Source of the DNA: Hyphomonadaceae bacterium
Lineage (GTDB): Bacteria > Pseudomonadota > Alphaproteobacteria > Caulobacterales > Hyphomonadaceae
DNA: 64,000 nucleotides
Direction: 5' to 3'
Assembly (NCBI GenBank): GCA_016714495.1
Contig: JADKDU010000027.1
Span: 248,001-312,000, forward strand
The notes under the pieces were generated by a model that was not told the DNA's origin, ran no database searches, and saw only the letters and a program-made list of their open reading frames with translations. The stretch's first letter is position 1. Each line of letters starts with the position of its first letter. The position numbers and the translations under genes are program-made. Shown in pieces: positions 1 through 8,378 of this stretch.

Positions 1-300
1 GCGCGCACGGGAGAGACCGAGCGGCCCGGCAGGCGGGCGCCGGCGTGGGGCGTGGGGGGTGGGGGGGGGTGGCCGAAAGGGGATGGGGCGGGAGGGGGGG
101 GGCGCCGGGGGGGGCGGGGCGGGGGGGGGGGGGGGGGCGCGCGGGGCGGGGCGGCGGCGGGGTTGGCGGCGGCGGCGGCGGGGGGGGGGACGGCAGGCGG
201 GGGGGGGGGGGATGGGGGTGGGGGGGGGGGGGGGGAGGGGGAGGACCGGGGGGGGGGGGGGGGGGGGGGGGGGGCACGGGCGTCGGGCGAGCATCAGCGG
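1..300. other. G-homopolymer low-complexity edge
   Basis: The first ~300 bases are dominated by runs of 5 to 20 G with scattered C, A and T. Open frames here encode only Gly/Arg/Ala strings with no domain character, so none is annotated. Normal sequence with balanced composition begins at about position 300. The pattern resembles a failed read end or an unpolished contig edge. A genuine G-tract of this length and irregularity would be exceptional. Confidence 0.8.
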
Positions 301-401
301 CAGGCAAACGTAAGCGGGCGCGTTTTCCAAAATCAGGAGGAGAGTGCGCCACGGTAGCTGGGCGCCACAGCACAGGTTGCGCGCAACAAGGTTAAGTGCT
401 G

Positions 402-479
402 TTAGGAATTAGGCTCATTCCTAGCGAGAATTAGGAAAGCGGGCTATTCCTAACGGAGCTTAGGAATGGAGGTTATTCC
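402..479. repeat. Alternating inverted array of TTAGGAAT / ATTCCTAA
   Basis: An 8-mer alternates in orientation: TTAGGAAT at 402-409, ATTCCTAG at 417-424, TTAGGAAA at 431-438, ATTCCTAA at 446-453, TTAGGAAT at 460-467 and a partial ATTCC at 475-479. Neighbouring copies can pair into short hairpins with 6-8 nt loops. The spacing from start to start is regular at about 14-15 bp. It lies immediately downstream of the minus-strand acyl-activating gene and touches its stop codon. It could be a transcription-end structure or a binding array. Confidence 0.7.
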
Positions 480-2071
480 GCCGCCTGGATGCCGCCCGTT
501 TCATTCCTGGCTGCGATTTCCGCCGCGAGCTTCTGGACGCCGCCGATGTCCATCTTGCCGGTGCCGAGGACGGGGATAGCTTTTACCTGGAAGATTTTGC
601 GCGGGAGGCTGAGCTCGTTGACGCCGTGGTCTTGGGCCCAGCGTTGCAGTTCGCTGCGGTCGGCTTTCGGGAAGGTGGTGAGGAGCACGATCTGCTCACC
701 CTTGCGCTTGTCGGGCAGGACGGCGGCGGCGTGTTCGTGTTCGCGCCAGAGCGTGCTTGCGCAGTTCTCAACGACCGCGAGGGAGACCATCTCGCCGCCG
801 ATCTTGGCGAAACGTTTCAGGCGGCCTTTGATGGTGAGATAGCCCTCGTCGTCTTGTACGACGATGTCGCCGGTGTCGTGCCAGCCGGAGGGGAGTTTCT
901 GAAGTTCGCCTGGTTTCGAGGGCGAGAGGTAGCCCTGCATGACATTGGCGCCGCGAACGAGCATGCGGCCGCCCTTTTCGATGCCGGGAACGGGTTCGAA
1001 CATGACCTCCATGCCGGGCAGGAGGCGACCGACCGTGCCGTGATGGTTGTGGCTGGGCTGGTTCACGGAGATGACGGGGGCGGCTTCGGTGGCGCCGTAG
1101 CCTTCCAGCAGCTCCACGTTGAAGCGGCGGCGGACGAGTTGACGGGTTTCGTCGCGGACGCGCTCGGCGCCGCAGACGGCGTAGCGGAGATTGCCAAGCT
1201 CATTGCCAGTGCAGGCGCGGATGTATTGGTTGAGGAAGGTGTCGGTGGCGAACAGGAAAGTGGCGCCGGTTTCCTCGACACGCTTGGGGATCAGCTTGGT
1301 CTGCAGCGGCGAGGGATGCAGCACGGAGCGCATGCCGCCGAGGAGGGGCAGAAGCGCGCCGGCGGTGAGGCCGAAGCAGTGAAAGGTAGGAAGCGGGCTG
1401 AAGAGCACGTCGTCGAGACGCAGCGCTTGCGGGACGTGGGCGAGGATCTGGTGGACGTTGGCGACGATGTTGCGGTGGGAGAGGACGACGCCCTTAGGGT
1501 CGCCCTCGGTGCCTGAGGTGAATAGGATAACGGCAGGCGAGGACGGGTCCGGGCTGGAGGACACGGCCCACGGCATGATGGGGCCGAGAGCCCCGGCGGC
1601 TTTCTGGCGCGTACCGAGGGCGGCGCGAACGTCTTCGAGATAGACGAACTCGGCTTCGGATTTCAGTTCGCCGACGAGTTCGTGCAGCTCTGCTTTTTCG
1701 ATGAAAGCGTGAGCGGTGATGATGCGCTTGACCTGCGCGGCCCTGAGCGCGGCTTTCACATTGCGCGCGCCGGCGGTGAAATTCAGCATCGCGGGGACGC
1801 GGCCATAGGCGTTTATCGCGAAGAAGGTGATGATCGCGCCGGCGCCGGTGGGCAGCATCAGACCTAGAGCTTCACCGCGTTTCGTGTCCTTCTTGAGGGC
1901 CGAGCCTAGCGCGAAGGCGGCTCGGACGATGTCGTCATACGAAAGCTTGCGATCGTCGGCATCGTGCAGGACGATCTTCTTGCCCCCATATTCCTTCCGG
2001 GCCACCAGCAGTGCCTGAAACACCGCCATCTCGGCGTTGCGGGGATCGTAAGGCGAGCGAAGTGACGCCAT
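473..2071 (-). CDS. AMP-binding acyl-CoA/acyl-ACP synthetase (Aas C-terminal-like)
   Basis: This 532-residue enzyme belongs to the ANL adenylating superfamily, which activates a carboxylic acid to an acyl-adenylate and transfers it to CoA or ACP. The P-loop signature LFTSGTEGDPKG lies near residues 182-193. The A5 motif GYGATE is near residue 323, and an HDTGD motif followed by a GRLKRFAKIGGEMVS-type hinge lies in the C-terminal third. The catalytic Lys region, near GTGKMD, is present close to the C-terminus. The phrasing around the P-loop resembles the ligase half of Aas (2-acyl-glycerophosphoethanolamine acyltransferase/acyl-ACP synthetase), but no acyltransferase domain is attached. It is divergent from lipA across a 149-nt promoter gap. 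Substrate is not determinable; a long-chain fatty acid is the likeliest. Confidence 0.85.
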   Translation of the reverse strand: MASLRSPYDPRNAEMAVFQALLVARKEYGGKKIVLHDADDRKLSYDDIVRAAFALGSALKKDTKRGEALGLMLPTGAGAIITFFAINAYGRVPAMLNFTAGARNVKAALRAAQVKRIITAHAFIEKAELHELVGELKSEAEFVYLEDVRAALGTRQKAAGALGPIMPWAVSSSPDPSSPAVILFTSGTEGDPKGVVLSHRNIVANVHQILAHVPQALRLDDVLFSPLPTFHCFGLTAGALLPLLGGMRSVLHPSPLQTKLIPKRVEETGATFLFATDTFLNQYIRACTGNELGNLRYAVCGAERVRDETRQLVRRRFNVELLEGYGATEAAPVISVNQPSHNHHGTVGRLLPGMEVMFEPVPGIEKGGRMLVRGANVMQGYLSPSKPGELQKLPSGWHDTGDIVVQDDEGYLTIKGRLKRFAKIGGEMVSLAVVENCASTLWREHEHAAAVLPDKRKGEQIVLLTTFPKADRSELQRWAQDHGVNELSLPRKIFQVKAIPVLGTGKMDIGGVQKLAAEIAARNETGGIQAAE

Positions 2072-2220
2072 CTGAGAAAAACCTCCCTCGGGCGCCCCAC
2101 CAGCGCTCTTTTCTATCTTTCGGTTAATATAGCCTGTGGCTCATAAAGCACAAACGACGAAACAAGCTTCCCATAACGCCCGGATTTCGCGGGCGGCCAA
2201 AGCAAGGTAACAGGCCCCTC

Positions 2221-3182
2221 ATGGCCACACTTCTCGACATAAAGGGCGGACCTGACGGAAGGCCGCGGCACCCTGAAAAGCAGGGTCGCGAGGACACCCC
2301 GCTACAGCGCAAGCCGCCATGGATTCGTGTGAAGGCCCCTACGAGCGAGGGCTATCTCGAGACGCGCCAGATCGTGCGCGATGCGAAACTGGTGACCGTA
2401 TGCGAGGAAGCGGGCTGCCCGAACATCGGCGAATGCTGGACCAGGAAGCACGCCACGCTGATGATCATGGGCGACACGTGCACGCGCGCCTGTTCGTTCT
2501 GCAATGTGCGCACGGGGATGCCGGCGGCGCTGGATGCGGACGAGCCGCGACGCGTGGGCGAGACCGTCGCCAAGATGGGGCTTGGCCACGTTGTCATCAC
2601 GTCGGTGGACAGGGACGACCTTGCCGATGGCGGGGCGGAGCATTTCGCATCGGTGGTGCGTGCGATCCGTCATTCCGCACGCCAAGCGACGATCGAAATC
2701 CTGACGCCGGACTTCCTGCGCAAGGGCGATGCGGCGAACATCGTGATCGATGCGAAGCCAGATGTGTTCAACCATAACCTGAGACTGTGCCGCGGCTGTA
2801 TCTGACGATCCGGCCCGGCTCCCGCTATTACCATTCGCTGCGGCTGCTCGAGCGGGTGAAGGAGCGCGACCCATCACAGTTCACCAAGTCGGGGCTGATG
2901 GTGGGACTGGGCGAGACCAAGGAAGAGGTGATGCAGGTGATGGACGACATGCGGTCGGCAGGCGTCGATTTCCTGACGATCGGCCAGTACCTGCAGCCGA
3001 CGCGCAAGCATGCCGCGGTGGAACGCTTCGTGACGCCGGATGAGTTTGCGGCGCTGGAGACGATCGCGCGCTCGAAGGGTTTCCTGCTGGTGTCGGCCAG
3101 CCCGCTGACGCGCTCGTCCTATCATGCCGATGAAGACTTCGCCTGGCTGCGCGCGGCGCGTGAGGCACAACTGGCTCGCTGA
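2221..3182 (+). CDS. lipA: Lipoyl synthase LipA, interrupted by a one-base frameshift
   Basis: LipA is a radical-SAM enzyme that inserts two sulfurs into octanoyl groups on lipoyl domains. The first part (2221 to about 2781) carries both iron-sulfur signatures. The auxiliary cluster motif is CEEAGCPNIGEC near residues 61-72, and the radical-SAM motif CTRACSFC is near residues 87-94. The frame then breaks at CCTGAGACT (2779-2787), where the family expects CCTGGAGACT (NLETVPRLY). Restoring one G after 2781 joins it to the second frame (residues VPRLYLTIRPG onward, ending at the TGA at 3180-3182), giving a normal length of about 320 aa. Because LipA is normally essential for lipoate synthesis, a sequencing deletion in a GG run is more likely than a real mutation. 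The Coq10-like gene follows within a few bases. Confidence 0.9.
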
Positions 3183-3186
3183 TCCC

Positions 3187-3771
3187 TTGACCTCGCATCG
3201 TCAAACACTCAAGCTGCCGTTTCGGCCGGAAGATCTGTTTGATCTTGCGTCTGATGTTGGGCGCTATCCAGAGTTCGTGACTTGGATCCAGTCGCTGAAG
3301 ATCGTCAGCGAACAGGAAGAAGCTGGCCGAGTGCGGTCGCGAGCCGAAGTGACCGTTGGGTTCAAAGGTTTTCGAGAGACATTCGTGACCGATGTGGACG
3401 CCCGCGAGGCTGATCTTGCGATCGACGTGTCGCTCGTGCGCGGGCCATTCAGGAAGCTGGCAAATGCCTGGCGCTTCCAGCCGGCCGCCGCGGGAACGCG
3501 CGTGGAGTTCACGATCCAGTTCGAATTCAGGAACTTCGTGCTACAGGCGCTGGCGGACGCCAACAAGACTTACGCGATCAAGCGCGTGATCGACGCGTTC
3601 GTGGCGGAAGCGGGGCTGGGAGCAGCTTCACGCGGCTTGGTCAGCTTCGGATCCGGGCCGCAGGTGTCGACTGACCAGCCAGCGCCGCCACGCACGACGC
3701 GGCAGAGCACAGCCGTCGTCTCGCCATTGGCGGTGAGCGATGTGCGGATCAAGGCGCCTTTGGCGTCGTAG
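3187..3771 (+). CDS. Coq10-like START-domain protein (ubiquinone-binding)
   Basis: Coq10/RatA-family START proteins bind ubiquinone and aid its delivery in respiration. The N-terminal ~135 residues fit: LPFRPEDLFDLASDVGRYPE opens the domain, followed by alternating strands and a final helix (LQALADANKTYAIKRVIDAF). A TTG start at 3187, four bases after the lipA stop, is preferred because it places the conserved domain opening near residue 10. ATG 3124 would read through the end of lipA. lipA-coq10 adjacency is common in Alphaproteobacteria. The natural end is doubtful. After about 3610 the frame runs on for ~50 residues that look unlike the family and overlap antisense with the minus-strand lipoprotein, so a lost stop or indel near 3610-3630 is suspected. 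Confidence 0.7.
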   Translation: MTSHRQTLKLPFRPEDLFDLASDVGRYPEFVTWIQSLKIVSEQEEAGRVRSRAEVTVGFKGFRETFVTDVDAREADLAIDVSLVRGPFRKLANAWRFQPAAAGTRVEFTIQFEFRNFVLQALADANKTYAIKRVIDAFVAEAGLGAASRGLVSFGSGPQVSTDQPAPPRTTRQSTAVVSPLAVSDVRIKAPLAS

Positions 3772-4080
3772 CGCGGACGATTGAAAGCGAGGCGGCTCAT
3801 CCGCTGGGTCGCGGCTTCACCTTCGGGACCACGAACATCGACGAGGTTGAAACCGAGAGTCTTGCCAATCGCAAGACGGCGTCCACGGAGCGTCTTCGCC
3901 GTTGAGGCGGATGGTCATCGGCGGATCGTCGCGGCTGAGATCGTAACGCTCGCGGCCGATGGCGCCGATAAGGGCGCAATCGTCGGTCACGAACAGCGGC
4001 TCCTTGCCCGGAATGTTCTCCGGCGTGCTTTCGCAGCCTGCGGCAGCGAGGAACCCAACCAGAAGGAACAGACGCTTCAT
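3570..4080 (-). pseudogene. Small lipoprotein, paralogue of the upstream gene, frameshifted
   Basis: The ATG at 4080 opens with a lipoprotein signal (MKRLFLLVGFLAAAGC; lipobox LAAAGC, Cys16). The mature part contains DDCALIGAIGRERYDL and then CDWQ. The reading frame breaks near 3862-3870 and continues one frame over with LGFNLVDVRGPEG, then MSRLAFNRPRYDAKGALI and a Cys-containing C-terminus (CGPDPKLTK). The ATG overlaps the stop of the upstream gene (TGATG). Both proteins share the pattern NDCA/DDCA, a CxW motif, a central aromatic-rich segment and a PRYDxxGAL motif, so they look like a tandem duplication. The exact 3' end is unclear because this frame overlaps the Coq10-like gene antisense. 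Function is unknown. Confidence 0.6.
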
Positions 4081-4541
4081 CACGACACCCAGCTTGTCTT
4101 GCACTCGCCAACAACCCACCCGGCGATACCCGAATGCAGGCGGCATTCATAGCCGATGCCAGCCAGCGGTCCATGCATGATCTCAGTTTCGAGAAGGGCG
4201 CCGTTTCCGTCATAGCGGGGCTGCTTGAAGGCGACCCATTTCAGGCGCTGGCGGGGTTCGCCAGTCTGAGGGACATCGTTGTAATCCGAGAAGGCGAGGC
4301 CGTATTTCGCCCAGTTGCACTGGGGCCGCCAGCCCGAGTCGCCCAGGCCTTTCAGCGGTGGCGGCGGGTTGTCTGGGCCAAACTTCTAGTGCTCCTTCGC
4401 AACCGCAGCCATGACTGCGCAGTCATTGCCGCTGACTTCGACCGAGGCGGGGGAGGCGGGGGCATCGGGGAATTCGGTGGCGGCGCAGGCCCAGACCAGC
4501 ATGGCCGCAGCGCCCATTACGAGAAGGTTCGCAACACGCAT
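4080..4541 (-). pseudogene. Small secreted protein with in-frame TAG, tandem paralogue
   Basis: Reading the minus strand from ATG 4541 gives a signal-like N-terminus (MRVANLLVMGAAAMLVWACA), then NDCAVMAAVAKEH. A TAG at codon 52 (4388-4386) follows. The frame continues without further stops as KFGPDNPPPPLKGLG, CNWAKYGLAFSDY, KQPRYDGNGALLE and YECRLHSGIAGWVVGEC to TGA at 4082-4080. If TAG is read as a TAC Tyr codon, the product is 153 aa. Conservation with the next gene on both sides of the stop shows that the two halves belong together. The stop is either a base error or a recent nonsense mutation. A weak lipobox (VWAC) is possible. No function recognised. Confidence 0.6.
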
Positions 4542-4654
4542 CAGTTTCTCATCCGTGACCCGCTTCTTTCGGACGGGCTGGATGAGGACTCGCGGGCGTT
4601 GATGGCGGGATGAGGGCAGGGCGAAGGCTCCGCGCCTGACCCAAAAGTGGCGAC

Positions 4655-5596
4655 ATGGACGGCCAGGCCAACATGTTCAAGCGCAGCCGCGCGTTTCATC
4701 TCCAGCGCCTATGCGGACAAGATGCGCGGGCCGCGTGGCGTCGTTGCCGAAGGCGCGCGGGCGCACGTGTTCCCGGAGATCGTTGTGACGCCGGAGCAGC
4801 GTGTCAGCGACGACCTCGTTGCGGAGGTAAGTCGGTCGTATGGGTTGATCTATCTCACAGGTGGCGTATCGGCGCAGTCCTTCTGGGTGGCGTTCGAGCG
4901 GCGGATGGCGCTGCGGGGCCAGCAACGCCCGTTCGGCGTTCGCTCCGGGGCGGGGCCCCCCTCCCCCCCGGCGGGGGCTGGTCGCGCCCCGGGGGCCGTG
5001 GGGGGGGGGGGGATTTGGGACGGGCGACACTGACGCGGGTTACGCCGCCGCCAAATGGTTATGGACAAGCGGGCCTCGACCTGACGCCGCGAGGGCCGGC
5101 CAGCGAACAAAGGCGGGCGCTGCACTCAGGACCGATGCAATAACAAGATACGCCGGCGGGGTGTTCAGCATTATTCCTGTCGGGCGAGGCTCTGGAAGAT
5201 GACGCGTTCTACGAACTTCGCGAGGGCGAGGTGCGCTCTTACCTGACCAATGGGGGGGTCTTGAAGGAGGGCGTGCTGATTGCGTGGACGCGAAGGCCGG
5301 ACAAGGAGCGTTTGCGCAAGGCGCTGGCGACCAACTGGTGGAAGCCGGATCTGTCGCTCCTGAAGGAGGCGATCGCTGCTTCGCTTGTTGAGGATGACCG
5401 GCGCAGCGCCATCATCCTCACCAAGAATGAGCGGATGGACTGGCGGCGTGTGGACGACCTGATGGTGCGGGTGGACTACATGGTGTTCAAGCGCGACGGC
5501 ATTGGCCGGATGATCCAGAATGAAGCGCCCTTGGCCGAACTGACGCACCGCGAGATGCACTCGCGGCCCGTATCACACCAGCCGGGAATGCTCTAG
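4655..5596 (+). pseudogene. Broken TIR-like / conserved hypothetical gene
   Basis: From ATG 4655 the frame reads MDGQANMFKRSRAF. If one extra C near 4697 is dropped, it continues ISSAYADKMRGPRGVV. This FISSxYxDK opening is typical of TIR or DUF4062-type nucleotide-binding domains. It is followed by SRSYGLIYLTGG and SFWVAFERRMALR, like the 'signal, then E' helix of TIR domains. The frame is destroyed by G/C runs at 4951-5015. A second good coding stretch runs from about 5165 (FLSGEALEDDAFYELREGEV) to the TAG at 5594-5596. It includes KALATNWWKPDLSLLKEAI, and I do not recognise it as a domain. The two parts may be one gene of about 300 aa or two. The stop shares a CTAG with the convergent pncC stop. 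Function is uncertain. Confidence 0.4.
4951..5015. other. G/C homopolymer cluster inside a broken gene
   Basis: Runs of C (up to 7) and G (up to 13) are packed here in the same style as the window's first 300 bases. All three plus-strand frames change coding character across it. It is most simply explained by low-quality sequence. Confidence 0.6.
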
Positions 5597-6084
5597 GCCA
5601 TCATCTTTCGCAGCATTTCGAGCGCGGTGGCGATGGTTTCGCGACGGACCTTGTCGCGGCCGATGTTGCCGAAACGCATGGCCTGATGGAAGATCGGCCG
5701 GTTTTCGCGGGCGACGGCGAGATGCACGAGGCCTACGGGCTTGAGCGGCGTGCCGCCGCCGGGGCCGGCGACACCGGTGACAGCGACGGCGAGATTGGCG
5801 CGGGACTGGTCGAGCGCGCCTTCGGCCATGGCGCGCACGACGGCCTCCGAAACGGCGCCTGCATCCGCGATGAGATCGCCGGGCACATTCAGCATCTCTT
5901 CTTTGGCGCGGTTGGAATAGACAATGAAGCCGCGCTCGATCGTGGCGGATGAGCCGGGGATTTCGGTGAGCAGGCCGGCGATGAGGCCGCCGGTGCAGCT
6001 TTCAGCTGTCGCGATCTTCAGGCGCTTCTGCTGCGCCTCGTCGAGCGTGAGGCGGGCGAGCATGAGGAGCTGGTCGTCGAACAT
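5593..6084 (-). CDS. pncC: Nicotinamide-nucleotide amidase (CinA C-terminal domain)
   Basis: PncC deamidates nicotinamide mononucleotide to nicotinate mononucleotide in the pyridine-nucleotide salvage cycle. The 163-aa stand-alone domain shows the family motifs IATAESCTGGLIAG near residues 24-37, with the catalytic Ser in ESCTGG. It also has GAVSEAVVRAMAEGA and AVAVTGVAGPGGGTPLKPVG. There is no N-terminal CinA domain, which is normal for this form. It starts 20 nt after the ispDF stop, so the two are probably cotranscribed on the minus strand, an arrangement common in Alphaproteobacteria. It ends convergently against the broken gene at 5596. Confidence 0.9.
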   Translation of the reverse strand: MFDDQLLMLARLTLDEAQQKRLKIATAESCTGGLIAGLLTEIPGSSATIERGFIVYSNRAKEEMLNVPGDLIADAGAVSEAVVRAMAEGALDQSRANLAVAVTGVAGPGGGTPLKPVGLVHLAVARENRPIFHQAMRFGNIGRDKVRRETIATALEMLRKMMA

Positions 6085-6104
6085 TGTCGCCTCCGCCGCC
6101 TGGC

Positions 6105-7259
6105 TCAGGACGATAACAGCACCACTGCCTGCGCGGCTATGCCTTCCTCACGGCCGACAAATCCCAGCTTTTCGGTGGTCGTGGCTTTCACGCTGACCGT
6201 ATCGAGAGGGACGTTCATCGCCTCGGCGGTGGCGGCGCGCATGGCTTCGCGGTGGGGGGAGATTTTCGGGCGTTCGGCTAGGATGGTGATGTCGGAGTTG
6301 GTGATGCGGTAACCGCGTATCGTGGCCAGTTTCACGGCGTGCTGAAGGAATTTGATCGAGGATGCGCCTTTCCATTGCGGATCGGAGGGTGGGAAGTGAT
6401 CGCCAATGTCGCCGAGCGCCAGGGCGCCGAGAATGGCGTCGGTGAGGGCATGCCAGCCGGCGTCGGCGTCCGAATGGCCTTCGAGCTTCTTCGTGTGCGG
6501 GATGCGGACGCCGCAGATGACGACGGCGTCGCCCGGTTCGAAGCCGTGAACGTCGAAGCCCGTGCCAACGCGAAACGCGGGGCCGGCGATCAGTTTTTCG
6601 GCCACGACGAGGTCCTCCGGGTAAGTAACTTTCATTAGCTCATGGCGACCGGGCGTCAGCGTGATTTTCGCGCCGGCGTCTTCAACAAGTGCGAGGTCAT
6701 CCACCGCGGCGTCCTTTGTGGACGCATAGGCCGAAGTGATCGCATCCCAGCGGAAGGCTTGCGGGGTCTGGACGCGCACGAGGCCGTCGCGTCTCACCGA
6801 GCGTATGTCGGGCGTGCTCTTGAGGGCGTCGGCGACCGGCAGTGCGGGGGCGGCGGCGTCGGAGGTAGTCAGTGCAACCAGCAACTCCTCAATTACGGGA
6901 AGGCTCAGACCTGGTCGGGCTGCATCATGAATCAGGACGGTGGACGGCAGGAATGGCTCGAGCGCGGCGAGGCCGGCGCGGACCGATTCGGTGCGGGTGG
7001 CGCCGCCTGCGACAACATGGATATGCCAAGCTGGAGGGAGAATGGCGCGGACCCGGCTCTCATCCCCGGGTGGAACGACCACGATGATCGCCGCAAATTT
7101 ATTGCAACGCAGCATAGCCTCGACGCTCCAAAGGAGCATGGGCTTGCCGCGAAGGGCAAGGAACTGCTTGGGAATTGCTCCGCCGAGCCGGGAGCCGGCG
7201 CCTGCTGCAACTATGATTGCCCCCGCCTTTTCAGTCGAAAACGCCTGCTGATTGTGCAT
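6105..7259 (-). CDS. ispDF: Bifunctional IspD/IspF
   Basis: This fusion catalyses two MEP isoprenoid steps: cytidylyl transfer to methylerythritol 4-phosphate, and cyclisation to MEcPP. The IspD half (residues 1 to ~220) begins AGAIIVAAGAGSRLGG, the CTP-binding loop, and contains IPKQFLALRGKPML. The IspF half starts near residue 225 with RVGTGFDVHGFEPGD, carrying the metal-binding Asp and His, then EGHSDADAGWHALTDAILGA. ATG 7259 is preferred over the GTG 15 nt upstream because GAAGG sits seven bases before it. The product is then 384 aa. It is divergent from dusB with about 90 nt between starts. Confidence 0.93.
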   Translation of the reverse strand: MHNQQAFSTEKAGAIIVAAGAGSRLGGAIPKQFLALRGKPMLLWSVEAMLRCNKFAAIIVVVPPGDESRVRAILPPAWHIHVVAGGATRTESVRAGLAALEPFLPSTVLIHDAARPGLSLPVIEELLVALTTSDAAAPALPVADALKSTPDIRSVRRDGLVRVQTPQAFRWDAITSAYASTKDAAVDDLALVEDAGAKITLTPGRHELMKVTYPEDLVVAEKLIAGPAFRVGTGFDVHGFEPGDAVVICGVRIPHTKKLEGHSDADAGWHALTDAILGALALGDIGDHFPPSDPQWKGASSIKFLQHAVKLATIRGYRITNSDITILAERPKISPHREAMRAATAEAMNVPLDTVSVKATTTEKLGFVGREEGIAAQAVVLLSS

Positions 7260-7349
7260 TCTTGACGCCTTCACACGGGTGAGGTCTAGGTATAGGGTAA
7301 TTTGTGCCTAAAGATTAGGCATTTCGACGGGGCGTGGAGAGACTGTTTC

Positions 7350-8342
7350 GTGTTCCAGCTGGGAGATGTCCAGATCGTAGCGCCAGTTTTCCTGGCGCCG
7401 ATGTCGGGCGTGACCGACGCGCCCTTCCGGCGCGAGGCTGATAGGTTCGGTGCGCCTGCTGTGGTTACAGAAATGGTGGCGGGGGCGGAACTGGCCCGCG
7501 AAACGGAAGAATTCGTTCGCCGCGTTGCGCCGCACAATGGATCAGGTCCTTTCATTGTCCAGCTTGCGGGGCGCGAGCCGGAGTGGATGCGCATCGGCGC
7601 CGAACTCGCGGAAGTCGCCGGCGCAGACATCATCGACATCAACATGGGCTGCCCCGCGAAAAAGGTCACGGGCGGACAATCGGGCTGCGCGCTGATGCGA
7701 GAGCCCGAGCTGGCGCGGCGGCTGATCGCCGCGACGGTGGCGGGCACGAAGCGTCCGGTGACGGTGAAGATGAGGCTTGGCTGGGATGATGCATCACTGA
7801 ACGCGCCGGAGATTGCGCGCATCGCCCAGGGCGAGGGCGCGCAAATGGTGACGGTGCATGGCCGAACGCGCATGCAATTCTACACGGGCGAGGCCAACTG
7901 GTCGCGGATCGCGGCCGTCGTCGAAGCGATCGACCTGCCAGTGATCGCCAATGGCGACATTGAAGATGAAGCATCAGCGCGCCAGGCGCTAGCGCAGTCA
8001 GGCGCGGTTGGTGTGATGATCGGGCGCGGCGCCGAGGGTCGACCGTGGCGGCCTGCGGAGATTTCGAACGCGCTGTTCGGCACGCCTTATCGCGCCCCGA
8101 CATCGGAAGAGAAACTGGCGTCGATGCTGTCGCAGATTGCGGGCTCGGCGGCGCTCTATGGCGAACGACTGGGCGTGCGTGTGGTGCGCAAGCATGTCGC
8201 CGCCTTTGTTGATGCGTGGTGCGAAGATCACGGGCTTTCGCCGATGGCGGAGACACGCGTTGCGCTTTGCAGGATCGAGTCGCCGGCGGCGCTACAGGAT
8301 GCGCTATCAGCGGCGCTTGATAATCGGAGAGACGCGGCATGA
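7350..8342 (+). CDS. dusB: tRNA-dihydrouridine synthase DusB (NifR3)
   Basis: This FMN enzyme reduces specific uridines in the tRNA D-loop. The TIM-barrel opening APMSGVTDAPFRR, the catalytic-Cys segment DINMGCPAKKV, VKMRLGWDD and the FMN-phosphate loop VMIGRGAEGRPW are present. A GTG start at 7350 with GGAGAG eight bases upstream gives 330 aa. The ATG at 7302 would add 16 atypical residues. It heads the classic alphaproteobacterial dusB-ntrB-ntrC operon. Its stop overlaps an ATG at 8339 that may be the true ntrB start. Confidence 0.92.
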   Translation: MFQLGDVQIVAPVFLAPMSGVTDAPFRREADRFGAPAVVTEMVAGAELARETEEFVRRVAPHNGSGPFIVQLAGREPEWMRIGAELAEVAGADIIDINMGCPAKKVTGGQSGCALMREPELARRLIAATVAGTKRPVTVKMRLGWDDASLNAPEIARIAQGEGAQMVTVHGRTRMQFYTGEANWSRIAAVVEAIDLPVIANGDIEDEASARQALAQSGAVGVMIGRGAEGRPWRPAEISNALFGTPYRAPTSEEKLASMLSQIAGSAALYGERLGVRVVRKHVAAFVDAWCEDHGLSPMAETRVALCRIESPAALQDALSAALDNRRDAA

Positions 8343-8378
8343 TCACGGCTGTTCAGGAACCTACCTCCATGCGGGCGC

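Noticed and set aside
45..395. Three overlapping Gly-rich open frames
   Set aside because: They arise from G homopolymers, lack ribosome sites and domains, and sit in apparent low-quality sequence.
7262..7297. TTGACG...TATAGG as a sigma-70 promoter for dusB
   Set aside because: The spacing is 23 bp and no other -10 fits, so the match is not convincing.
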